Assembly (NCBI GenBank): GCA_008933495.1
Contig: WBUW01000160.1
Location: forward strand, 1 to 7,046
Length of the DNA: 7,046 nucleotides
Source: Pseudorhodoplanes sp.
GTDB taxonomy: Bacteria > Pseudomonadota > Alphaproteobacteria > Rhizobiales > Xanthobacteraceae
Reading direction: 5' to 3'
Program-made: the position numbers and the translations under genes
Notes under the pieces: model-generated
Database searches by the model: none
Seen by the model: the letters and a program-made list of their open reading frames with translations, nothing else
What the model was told of the DNA's origin: nothing
Shown: positions 1 to 5,933 of the stretch, one piece after another
Layout of the letters: each line of letters begins with the position of its first letter
Position numbering within the stretch: position 1 is the first letter of the stretch

Positions 1-116
1 GTGTTCGAAGTCGTGGTGCCGCACTTCGGGCAGACGATCGGATCCTTGCTCAGATCGTAAAATTTCGCGCCGCAGGAACCGCAAAGGCGCTTGGTGCCAA
101 GCTCTGGCTTTGCCAC
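1..116 (-). CDS. TIGR02300 family zinc-ribbon protein (FYDLN-type), N-terminal part only
   Basis: Reading the minus strand from a GTG at 116-114 gives 38 complete codons and part of another before the window ends. The start is supported by GAGG eight bases upstream. The peptide begins MAKPELGTKRLC and contains two Cys pairs, Cys12/Cys15 (CGSC) and Cys29/Cys32 (CPKC), that look like a zinc ribbon, with the motif KFYDLSKDP between them. This matches the N-terminus of the alphaproteobacterial TIGR02300 family, whose signature is FYDLN; here the last residue is Ser. Family members usually continue into a low-complexity acidic tail, which lies outside the window. No biochemical function is established for the family as far as I know. 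The gene is divergent from aroA, its usual neighbour in this order. The identification is fairly sure; the role is unknown. Confidence 0.85.
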   Translation of the reverse strand, partial: MAKPELGTKRLCGSCGAKFYDLSKDPIVCPKCGTTTSN

Positions 117-151
117 GGGTGAATCCTCGGAAGCCGGGAAAATCGGCGCTT

Positions 152-180
152 CACTTGGCTGCTCCATGGCCGGCTGTCAA
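152..180 (-). promoter_or_regulatory. candidate sigma70-type promoter for the TIGR02300 gene
   Basis: On the minus strand a perfect TTGACA lies at 180-175. A 17-base spacer then leads to CAAGTG at 157-152, a poor -10 hexamer. The box points toward the GTG at 116, which would give a short leader. The -35 match is exact but the -10 is weak, so this is only a candidate. I see no convincing promoter for aroA on the opposite strand. Confidence 0.3.
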
Positions 181-224
181 TAGAGTTTCCGCCCCACGCG
201 GCCGATGCGCGACCGGCCGGGGCC

Positions 225-242
225 GGATGACGCGGATGACGC
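225..242. repeat. 9-bp tandem duplication
   Basis: GGATGACGC occurs twice back to back (225-233 and 234-242) in the intergenic region upstream of aroA. It is directly preceded by a small GC-rich inverted repeat, CCGGC/GCCGG at 213-217 and 222-226. It may be simple replication slippage; I cannot assign it to a regulator. Confidence 0.55.
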
Positions 243-295
243 GCCGAAGCCCAGCATGTTAGGAGGGCGTTCCCGTCGACCCGGAAAAGAAGCCC

Positions 296-1636
296 GTGAC
301 CCACGCTCCCGCCGCCCAGCCGCTGGCCGCGCGCCGTTCCGGCGCCCTTAAAGGGCGCGTCCGCGTGCCCGGCGACAAATCGATTTCCCATCGGGCGCTG
401 ATTCTGGCGGCCCTCGCCGTCGGCCGAAGCCGGATCGCCGGCCTGCTCGAAGGCGAGGACGTGGTCAACACCGCCAAGGCGATGCAGGCGCTGGGCGCGC
501 GAGTGACCCGCGAGGGCGAAGGGGCCTGGAGCATACACGGCACCGGCGTGAGCGGTTTCGCCGAGCCGCGCGAGGTCCTCGATTTCGGGAATTCCGGAAC
601 CGGCTGCCGCCTCGTCATGGGCGCGGTGGCCGGCTGTCCGATCATGGCAAATTTTGACGGCGATGCCTCGCTTCGCAAGCGGCCGATGCGGCGCGTGCTG
701 GAGCCGCTCGTGCGCATGGGTGCGCAGGCCGTGCTGCGCGGGTCGGGTGGTGGCGATCTTCCGCTCACATTGATCGGCGCCCGCGATCCGCGGCCGATCG
801 TCTACGAACCGCCGGCGGCGTCGGCGCAACTCAAATCGGCGGTGTTGCTGGCGGCGCTGGGCGCGCCGGGCACGACCACGGTGATCGAGAAGGAGGCGAC
901 GCGCGACCATACCGAAAAAATGCTCGGCCATTTTGGCGCCCAGGTGACGGTCACGCCGCATGGCGAACACGGCCGCCGCATTGCGCTCAGGGGACAACCC
1001 GAGCTGTCGCCGGCCGAAATCCGGGTGCCGGCCGACCCGTCCTCGGCCGCGTTTCCGCTGGCAGCCGCTTTGCTCGTTCCCGGCTCCGATATCGTGCTCG
1101 AAGGCGTCATGTTGAATCCGTTGCGCACCGGGCTGTTGGAGACGCTGCGCGAGATGGGCGCCGCCATCGAGATTCTGGACAGGCGTAACGACGGCGGCGA
1201 GGACGTGGCGGACCTGCGCGTGCGGGCCTCCGCGCTGCGCGGCGTCGAGGTGCCGGCCGCGCGCGCGCCTTCGATGATCGACGAATATCCGGTCCTGGCC
1301 GTGGCTGCGTCGTTTGCGGAGGGGCTCACGCGCATGCGCGGCCTGCACGAATTGCGCGTGAAGGAATCCGACCGGCTGGCGGCGACTGCCGCCATGCTGC
1401 GGGTCAACGGCGTGGAGACCGAGATCGAGGGCGACGACCTGATCGTGCACGGTCGCCCGCGTGCGCCCGGCGGCGGCGTGGTCGCAACCCATATGGATCA
1501 CCGTCTCGCGATGTCGGCTTTGGTGATGGGGCTTGCCAGCGACAAACCGGTCGGCGTGGACGATGCCGCATTCATCGCCACGAGTTTTCCGGGCTTCACC
1601 GATCTGATGCACGGGCTGGGGGCTGATCTCGCATGA
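296..1636 (+). CDS. aroA: 3-phosphoshikimate 1-carboxyvinyltransferase (EPSP synthase, class II-like)
   Basis: The enzyme transfers the enolpyruvyl group of PEP to shikimate-3-phosphate, the sixth step of the cytosolic shikimate pathway. The 446-residue length is normal. Visible landmarks: PGDKSISHR (25-33, substrate-binding Lys/Ser/Arg), LDFGNSGTGCRL (95-106, PEP loop), SLRKRPMRR (125-133), SAQLKSA (176-182), SMIDEYP (326-332, catalytic Asp329), LRVKESDR (353-360, Glu357) and DHRLAMS (401-407). These wordings follow the class II enzymes such as Agrobacterium CP4. However, the loop has Gly101 where CP4 has Ala100, and Leu106 where E. coli has Pro101. The GTG start is the first possible one: an in-frame TAG lies at 260-262 and no other start falls between. 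It has only a weak purine-rich site (GGAAAAGAAG, 283-292). The gene precedes cmk in the same direction. The identification is secure. Confidence 0.97.
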   Translation: MTHAPAAQPLAARRSGALKGRVRVPGDKSISHRALILAALAVGRSRIAGLLEGEDVVNTAKAMQALGARVTREGEGAWSIHGTGVSGFAEPREVLDFGNSGTGCRLVMGAVAGCPIMANFDGDASLRKRPMRRVLEPLVRMGAQAVLRGSGGGDLPLTLIGARDPRPIVYEPPAASAQLKSAVLLAALGAPGTTTVIEKEATRDHTEKMLGHFGAQVTVTPHGEHGRRIALRGQPELSPAEIRVPADPSSAAFPLAAALLVPGSDIVLEGVMLNPLRTGLLETLREMGAAIEILDRRNDGGEDVADLRVRASALRGVEVPAARAPSMIDEYPVLAVAASFAEGLTRMRGLHELRVKESDRLAATAAMLRVNGVETEIEGDDLIVHGRPRAPGGGVVATHMDHRLAMSALVMGLASDKPVGVDDAAFIATSFPGFTDLMHGLGADLA

Positions 1637-1657
1637 GCAATGCCGCATGCTCTCGTC

Positions 1658-1783
1658 ACTTCCCCCCTTGTGGGGAAGGTCGGCGACCGATGGTCGCCGG
1701 GAGGGGGGTAACGGCAGATTGCGACTACCCCCGCCCCGGCGCGCGCAAGTGCGCGCGGCGACCCTCCCTTCAAGGGTGGGTGT
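1658..1783. repeat. GC-rich palindromic intergenic repeat element
   Basis: This stretch fills the aroA-cmk gap and is built from nested inverted repeats. The outer arms, 1658-1682 and 1759-1783, are complementary at 19 of 25 positions. Inside lie an 8-bp hairpin with a 3-base loop (1681-1688/1692-1699), a pairing of GGGGGTA (1704-1710) with TACCCCC (1726-1732), and a 7-bp hairpin with loop AAGT (1740-1746/1751-1757). The architecture and wording (a CCCCTTGTGGGGAAGG-like left end and a CCCTTCAAGGG-like right end) resemble the interspersed palindromic elements found in many copies in Hyphomicrobiales genomes. No ORF or transposase is present. One copy in this window cannot prove that it is dispersed. 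Its right end stops four bases before the cmk start codon. Confidence 0.75.
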
Positions 1784-1787
1784 CAAA

Positions 1788-2426
1788 ATGATCATCGCTA
1801 TTGACGGCCCGGCTGCGTCCGGCAAGGGCACCATCGCCAAGCGTCTCGCCGTTCATTACGGCCTGCGGCATCTTGACAGCGGGCTGCTCTATCGCGGGGT
1901 GGCCAAGGCCGTCATCGAACGCGGGCGCGACCCCGGCGACAGGGATGCCGCCATTGCCGCCGCGCGTGCATTTGAGCCCGGCCGCTATCCCGAGAGCGCG
2001 CTCAAGGGCGACGATGTCGCCAAAGCCGCCTCCCGGGTCGCGGCCATCCCGGAGGTGCGCGAGGCCCTGATCGCTTTTCAGCGCGGCTTCGCCCGGTCGA
2101 AACCGGGGGTCGTCATCGACGGCCGCGACATCGCGACCGTCATCGCGCCGGACGCGGATGTCAAAATCTTCGTTACCGCCACGCCACAGGAACGCGCCCG
2201 GCGCCGGCTGCTCGAATTGCAGGGCCGCGGCGAGCCCGCCGATGAGGCAGCGGTACTGGCCGACATTCTGGCCCGCGACGAGCGCGATACCCGGCGGACG
2301 GTGGCGCCGCTCACGCAGGCGCCCGATGCGCACTTGCTGGATACGACGTATTTGGCTATAGACGCTGCCGTCCGGGCCGCCATTGACATTGTCGAGGCCG
2401 TCCGAACGGGCCGAAAGCCGGCCTAA
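1788..2426 (+). CDS. cmk: (d)CMP kinase
   Basis: Cytidylate kinase phosphorylates CMP and dCMP with ATP to give CDP and dCDP in the cytosol. The 212-residue protein starts MIIAIDGPAASGKGT, so the Walker A loop GPAASGKG is at residues 7-14. Further landmarks are LDSGLLYR (29-36), the nucleotide-binding GRDIATVIAPDADVKIF (112-128), a basic run ERARRR (135-140), and the lid motif RDERDTRRTVAPL (163-175) with the RDxxDxxR pattern. The P-loop normally sits within a few residues of the N-terminus, so the ATG at 1788 is preferred over an open in-frame extension from 1647 that would translate the palindromic repeat. The only SD-like purines (AAGGGTGGG, 1772-1780) belong to the right arm of that repeat. 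The start lies 151 bases after the aroA stop, and the stop codon sits in the loop of a hairpin. The identification is secure. Confidence 0.96.
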   Translation: MIIAIDGPAASGKGTIAKRLAVHYGLRHLDSGLLYRGVAKAVIERGRDPGDRDAAIAAARAFEPGRYPESALKGDDVAKAASRVAAIPEVREALIAFQRGFARSKPGVVIDGRDIATVIAPDADVKIFVTATPQERARRRLLELQGRGEPADEAAVLADILARDERDTRRTVAPLTQAPDAHLLDTTYLAIDAAVRAAIDIVEAVRTGRKPA

Positions 2427-2436
2427 CCGGCTTTCG
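2412..2436 (+). promoter_or_regulatory. perfect hairpin enclosing the cmk stop codon
   Basis: CGAAAGCCGG (2412-2421) and CCGGCTTTCG (2427-2436) form a perfect 10-bp stem around the loop CCTAA, whose last three bases are the cmk stop TAA. No T-tract follows (CGTTGG), so it is not a standard intrinsic terminator. It could act as an mRNA 3'-end stabiliser, a processing site or a partial attenuator before rpsA. The structure is seen directly; its role is inference. Confidence 0.55.
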
Positions 2437-2460
2437 CGTTGGAGGATCGCCCGTTCCGCC

Positions 2461-2563
2461 GCCTCGTCCGGAGGCACCGGACCAAACCATCGTTCCGATC
2501 GAACGGCTCAACGCGCCGGCCCGCCGCTTGCGGCGGTCGCCACAGGTCTCGCGGGACCTTTGG
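2461..2563 (+). promoter_or_regulatory. structured rpsA leader with serial stem-loops
   Basis: The 196-base gap between cmk and rpsA has no gene but carries four consecutive small inverted repeats: GCCTC/GAGGC (2461-2475), CGTTC/GAACG (2491-2505), CCGCCG/CGGCGG with loop CTTG (2521-2536), and CCA-AGGTC/GACCT-TGG (2540-2563). In E. coli the rpsA translation initiation region is a folded leader of several hairpins through which S1 represses its own synthesis. By analogy this leader could do the same, but short GC-rich stems are also expected by chance here. I could not place a clear rpsA promoter in it. Confidence 0.35.
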
Positions 2564-2612
2564 CCCGTGCGTCCGGAACGACCACGACACCAACCGCCGG
2601 CGACACCGCTTC

Positions 2613-2617
2613 AGGAG
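2613..2617 (+). promoter_or_regulatory. ribosome-binding site fixing the rpsA start
   Basis: AGGAG five bases before the ATG at 2623 is the best SD in the region. It decides against a longer reading that stays open upstream into the end of cmk. The peptide from this ATG begins MAATATAPSRDDF, as expected for alphaproteobacterial S1. Confidence 0.8.
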
Positions 2618-2622
2618 TTTCT

Positions 2623-4353
2623 ATGGCTGCCACCGCTACCGCGCCGTCGCGCGACGATTTCGCAAAGATGCTCGAGGAGTCCTTCACGCAGGGGCACATG
2701 CAGGAAGGATCGGTCGTCAAGGGCATCGTCGTCGGCATTGAAAAGGACGTCGCCGTTATCGACGTCGGACTGAAGACCGAAGGGCGCGTTGCGCTGCGCG
2801 AATTCACCGGGCCCGGCCGCGGCACCGAGATCAAGGTCGGCGACGAGGTCGAGGTCTATCTGGAGCGCGTCGAGAACGCGCTCGGCGAAGCGGTGCTGTC
2901 GCGCGACAAGGCGCGGCGCGAGGAAAGCTGGGGCAAGCTGGAACAGGCCTTCAAGAACAACGAGAAGGTCACCGGCGTCATCTTCAATCAGGTCAAGGGC
3001 GGCTTCACCGTCGATCTCGACGGCGCGGTGGCCTTCCTGCCCCGCTCGCAGGTCGACATCCGGCCGATCCGCGACGTCACCCCGCTGATGAACGTCAATC
3101 AGCCGTTCCAGATCCTGAAAATGGATCGGCGCCGCGGCAACATCGTCGTCTCCCGCCGCACCGTGCTGGAAGAGACCCGCGCTGAACAGCGCCAGGAACT
3201 GGTGCAGAACCTCGAAGAAGGTCAGGTCATCGACGGCGTGGTCAAAAACATCACCGATTATGGTGCCTTCGTCGATCTCGGCGGCATCGATGGCCTGTTG
3301 CACGTGACCGACATCGCCTGGCGGCGCGTCAATCATCCGACCGAGGTGCTTAATATCGGCCAGCAGGTGAAGGTGAAGATCATCAAGATCAATCACGAGA
3401 CCCACCGCATCTCGCTCGGCATGAAACAGCTCCTCGACGACCCCTGGCAGGGCATCGAGGCAAAATATCCGGTCGGCGCCCGCTTCAAGGGCCGCGTCAC
3501 CAACATCACCGACTACGGCGCGTTTGTGGAACTGGAGCCCGGCATCGAAGGCCTGATCCACGTCTCCGAAATGTCCTGGACCAAGAAGAACGTGCATCCG
3601 GGCAAGATCGTCTCCACCTCGCAGGAAGTCGAAGTGCAGATTCTCGAAGTCGATCCGGTCAAGCGCCGCATCTCGCTCGGTCTCAAGCAGACCATGCGCA
3701 ATCCGTGGGAGGTGTTCGTCGAGAAATACCCGCCCGGCTCGATCGTGGAAGGCGAAGTCAAGAACAAGACCGAATTCGGCCTGTTCCTCGGCCTCGATGG
3801 CGATGTCGACGGCATGGTCCACCTCTCCGACCTCGACTGGAAGCGTCCGGGCGAGCAGGTGATCGAGGAATACAAGAAGGGCGACATGGTGAAGGCGACC
3901 GTTCTCGACGTCGATGTCGAGAAGGAGCGCATTTCGCTCGGCATCAAGCAGTTGCAGGGCAGCGATCCGATGACCGAGGGCGCGGCCGGCGACCTGAAGA
4001 AGGGCGACGTCGTGACCTGCGAGGTGATCGGCGTGAAAGAGGGCGGCCTCGACGTGCGCATCGCCGGCGTCGATCTGGAGACCTTCATCCGTAGAGCCGA
4101 TCTCGCCCGCGATCGTGCCGATCAGCGTTCCGAACGCTTCCAGGTCGGCCAGAAGGTCGATGCGCGCGTGACGCAGTTCGATCGTAAGGCACGCAAGATT
4201 GCGGTCTCGATCAAGGCACTCGAAGTGCAGGAGGAAAAGGAGGCCATCGCGCAATATGGCTCCTCGGATTCCGGCGCCACGCTGGGCGATATTCTGGGCA
4301 CCGCGCTCAAGCGCGCGGGCGGCGACAAGGCCGAGGAAGAAAAGCTGGATTGA
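2623..4353 (+). CDS. rpsA: 30S ribosomal protein S1
   Basis: S1 binds single-stranded mRNA on the 30S subunit and helps position leaders, especially weak or structured ones, for initiation. The 576-residue protein (E. coli S1 has 557) shows six S1/OB-fold repeats at about residues 28-95, 113-179, 200-268, 285-355, 372-443 and 459-531. The first two are divergent, as in the family, where they anchor S1 to the ribosome. The third and fourth are most canonical, each with NITDYGAFV (209-217 and 294-302) followed by GLLHVTD or GLIHVSE, and each ends in RISLGMKQ or RISLGLKQ. The C-terminus is a charged tail (GGDKAEEEKLD). It lies downstream of cmk, as in E. coli, and ends just before a strong terminator. 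Its leader may be autoregulatory. The identification is secure. Confidence 0.98.
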   Translation: MAATATAPSRDDFAKMLEESFTQGHMQEGSVVKGIVVGIEKDVAVIDVGLKTEGRVALREFTGPGRGTEIKVGDEVEVYLERVENALGEAVLSRDKARREESWGKLEQAFKNNEKVTGVIFNQVKGGFTVDLDGAVAFLPRSQVDIRPIRDVTPLMNVNQPFQILKMDRRRGNIVVSRRTVLEETRAEQRQELVQNLEEGQVIDGVVKNITDYGAFVDLGGIDGLLHVTDIAWRRVNHPTEVLNIGQQVKVKIIKINHETHRISLGMKQLLDDPWQGIEAKYPVGARFKGRVTNITDYGAFVELEPGIEGLIHVSEMSWTKKNVHPGKIVSTSQEVEVQILEVDPVKRRISLGLKQTMRNPWEVFVEKYPPGSIVEGEVKNKTEFGLFLGLDGDVDGMVHLSDLDWKRPGEQVIEEYKKGDMVKATVLDVDVEKERISLGIKQLQGSDPMTEGAAGDLKKGDVVTCEVIGVKEGGLDVRIAGVDLETFIRRADLARDRADQRSERFQVGQKVDARVTQFDRKARKIAVSIKALEVQEEKEAIAQYGSSDSGATLGDILGTALKRAGGDKAEEEKLD

Positions 4354-4384
4354 TCCCGCTCGCCCCTGCCGCACGAAAAAAGAC

Positions 4385-4420
4385 GAGCCCCGGTTGATCA
4401 AAACCGGGGCTCTTTGTTTT
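4385..4420 (+). terminator. intrinsic terminator after rpsA
   Basis: GAGCCCCGGTT (4385-4395) pairs perfectly with AACCGGGGCTC (4402-4412) around the loop GATCAA, an 11-bp stem. TTTGTTTT (4413-4420) follows directly. An A-run just upstream (4376-4381) gives it some bidirectional character. It lies 32 bases past the rpsA stop and separates rpsA transcription from sppA. Confidence 0.93.
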
Positions 4421-4448
4421 GACATTTTTATTCATAATCAGGGCAATC
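4419..4448 (+). promoter_or_regulatory. candidate promoter for sppA
   Basis: A perfect TTGACA (4419-4424) begins in the terminator's T-tract. At 17-18 bases downstream the -10 choices are GGCAAT (4442-4447) or GCAATC (4443-4448), both weak. A better-looking CATAAT (4433-4438) is only eight bases away and so cannot pair with this -35. The strong terminator upstream means sppA needs its own promoter, and this is the best candidate seen. Confidence 0.35.
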
Positions 4449-4497
4449 TCGGCACTGATTCCCGATCCCGGCGCTGCGCCCGACGGCGCCCTTCGAC

Positions 4498-4502
4498 GGA
4501 GG
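4498..4502 (+). promoter_or_regulatory. ribosome-binding site fixing the sppA start
   Basis: GGAGG lies six bases before the ATG at 4509. It selects this start over an in-frame ATG at 4419, which would sit inside the rpsA terminator. Confidence 0.8.
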
Positions 4503-4508
4503 CCAGTC

Positions 4509-5492
4509 ATGTCGCTCGATGCCGATTATATCGTCGATCGTCGCCGGATGCGCCGCAAGCTGACGTTCTGGCGGATCTTCGCGATTGTGCTCATCGTGGG
4601 AGCCGTTGCCGCGTTTGCGCTGGCCACCCCGCGCGCCCTATCCGACCTGTCTGGCGGAACGGCCGGGGCAATCGCGCGCGTGCGCATCAGTGGGCTGATC
4701 CGCACCGATCTGCAACGGGTGGAGGCGCTGGAACGTCTCGGCCGCTCGCGCGCGAAGGCGGTGATCGTGCATATCGACAGCCCCGGCGGCACGACCGCCG
4801 GCGCGGAACAATTGCACGACGCGCTTGTGCAATTGAAAGAAAAGAAGCCGCTGGTCGTGGTGGTCGACGGCCTGGCCGCCTCCGGCGGCTATATCGCCGC
4901 GCTCGCCTCCGATCATATCGTTGCCCAGAGCGCGTCCCTGATCGGCTCGATCGGCGTTCTGGTCCAGTATCCGAATTTCTACGAACTGCTGAAGACCGTC
5001 GGCGTCAATGTCGAGAATATCAAATCCTCGCCGCTCAAGGCGGCACCCAGCGGATATGAGCCGACCAGCCCAGAAGCACGTGCGGCGCTCGCCGCCGTGG
5101 TGATGGATTCCTATGACTGGTTCAAGAATCTGGTGCGCGATCGCCGCAAGCTGGGCGATGCCGGACTGGAAAAAGTCTCGGACGGCCGCATTTTCACCGG
5201 GCGCCAGGCGCTCGACTTGCGGCTGGTCGACGAACTCGGCAACGAGAAGACCGCGATTGCCTATCTTGCGCGCGAGAAACAGATACCGGTGACCACCCCG
5301 GTACGGGATTATAATCTTCGTTCGCGGCTGACCGATTTCCCGTTCCTGCACGTCGCCGCGGTGGCGATCCTTGACGGTGCCGGGTTGTCCGGGCTTGCGC
5401 GGCAACTGGAGGCGTCCGGCGCATGGACGGCGGCGGAACGTCTGAACCTTGACGGTCTATTGGCGCTTTGGCACCCTGTGACCGGCGACTGA
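4509..5492 (+). CDS. sppA: signal peptide peptidase SppA (short, 36K type), S49 family
   Basis: SppA is a membrane-anchored serine protease with a Ser/Lys dyad that degrades cleaved signal peptides and other membrane-associated fragments. The 327-residue protein has a basic cytoplasmic head (RRRMRRK, 11-17) and one N-terminal membrane segment (about 18-39), then the catalytic domain. Landmarks are HIDSPGGT (88-95), the nucleophile Ser125 in GLAASGGYIAA, SLIGSIGVL (143-151), the likely general base Lys177 in IKSSPLKAAPS, and DGRIFTGRQA (225-234). The 52-residue spacing between Ser125 and Lys177 equals that of the known dyad in Bacillus subtilis SppA (Ser147/Lys199). It has a single catalytic domain, unlike the duplicated 67K E. 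coli protein. It sits between rpsA and ihfB, as is usual in alphaproteobacteria, and is read from after the rpsA terminator. The identification is strong. Confidence 0.94.
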   Translation: MSLDADYIVDRRRMRRKLTFWRIFAIVLIVGAVAAFALATPRALSDLSGGTAGAIARVRISGLIRTDLQRVEALERLGRSRAKAVIVHIDSPGGTTAGAEQLHDALVQLKEKKPLVVVVDGLAASGGYIAALASDHIVAQSASLIGSIGVLVQYPNFYELLKTVGVNVENIKSSPLKAAPSGYEPTSPEARAALAAVVMDSYDWFKNLVRDRRKLGDAGLEKVSDGRIFTGRQALDLRLVDELGNEKTAIAYLAREKQIPVTTPVRDYNLRSRLTDFPFLHVAAVAILDGAGLSGLARQLEASGAWTAAERLNLDGLLALWHPVTGD

Positions 5493-5575
5493 AAGTCAGG
5501 TGCGAATCCACCATTGCGGAGCTGGCATCGATCGGTAGACCTGTCGAGATGACATGAGGCCATTGGGAAACGACG

Positions 5576-5863
5576 ATGATCAAGTCCGAGCTTGTACAGC
5601 ATATCGCCGCGCAAAATCCCCATCTCTACCAGCGGGACGTGGAGAACATCGTCAACGCGATCCTGGATGAGATTACCGCTGCGCTGGCGCGCGGCGACCG
5701 GGTCGAGCTTCGCGGATTTGGCGCCTTCTCGGTCAAGCATCGGCCGGCGCGCACCGGACGCAATCCACGCACCGGCGCGCATGTGTCGGTCGATCAGAAG
5801 AGCGTTCCATTCTTCAAGACCGGCAAGGAAATGCGCGAGCGTCTGAACAAGGAACCCGACTGA
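5576..5863 (+). CDS. ihfB: integration host factor subunit beta
   Basis: IHF beta pairs with IHF alpha to form a nucleoid protein that bends DNA sharply at specific sites, acting in transcription, recombination and replication. The 95-residue length matches the family (94 in E. coli). It begins MIKSELVQHIAAQNPHL, has the core RGFGAFSV (46-53), and carries the beta-arm TGRNPRTG (60-67), whose Pro64 is the intercalating residue. The ending VPFFKTGKEMRERL (77-90) is typical. The beta rather than alpha or HU assignment rests on MIKSEL, the arm sequence and the position downstream of rpsA, conserved from E. coli. The SD is modest (GGGA, 5565-5568). The 83-base gap after sppA suggests co-transcription, and no terminator is seen there. 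Confidence 0.95.
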   Translation: MIKSELVQHIAAQNPHLYQRDVENIVNAILDEITAALARGDRVELRGFGAFSVKHRPARTGRNPRTGAHVSVDQKSVPFFKTGKEMRERLNKEPD

Positions 5864-5891
5864 GCCGGCCGCCACGCGGTTATTGCCGGCT
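5863..5891 (+). promoter_or_regulatory. nested hairpin between ihfB and lapA
   Basis: AGCCGGC (5863-5869), starting on the last base of the ihfB stop, pairs perfectly with GCCGGCT (5885-5891). An alternative inner stem, CCGC/GCGG, lies at 5869-5872 and 5876-5879. No T-run follows, so it is at most a weak attenuator or a stability element. Its role is inference. Confidence 0.4.
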
Positions 5892-5933
5892 TGTAACGAG
5901 AGCGGCGGATGCAGCGGCAGCTCGTGACGGGGC

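Noticed and set aside
1647..1787. A 47-codon N-terminal extension of cmk starting at ATG 1647
   Set aside because: It would translate the palindromic repeat. CMP kinases carry the P-loop within about ten residues of the N-terminus, which fits the ATG at 1788.
50..1840. A 596-codon open frame on the minus strand across aroA
   Set aside because: It lies antisense to a certain gene. Its translation is rich in Arg, His, Gly and Ala with no recognisable domain. Such long shadows are expected opposite GC-rich codons with strong third-position bias.
2383..2622. An 80-codon N-terminal extension of rpsA, or a small gene overlapping the end of cmk
   Set aside because: The AGGAG-ATG at 2613-2625 gives the expected S1 N-terminus, and the upstream frame is merely open because stop codons are rare in GC-rich DNA.
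2611..4425. A 604-codon open frame on the minus strand across the whole of rpsA
   Set aside because: It mirrors rpsA almost exactly, is a pattern of Asp, Leu and His produced by reverse reading of S1 codons, and has no SD or known motif.
4199..5059. A 286-codon open frame overlapping the end of rpsA and the start of sppA
   Set aside because: It is out of frame with both genes, crosses the terminator, and its translation is Arg-rich with no domain; sppA has a clear start and motifs in its own frame.
121..5508. GANTC (CcrM methylation) sites in the intergenic regions at 121-125, 4457-4461 and 5504-5508
   Set aside because: The same pentamer occurs several times inside aroA, rpsA and sppA, so I cannot claim enrichment in promoters.
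5493..5575. A sequence in the sppA-ihfB gap (GGTGCGAATCCACC, 5499-5512) resembling a tRNA T-arm or part of a cobalamin riboswitch
   Set aside because: Only this short hairpin fits. The rest of a tRNA cloverleaf or the riboswitch core and B12 box are absent, and ihfB is not a cobalamin-related gene.
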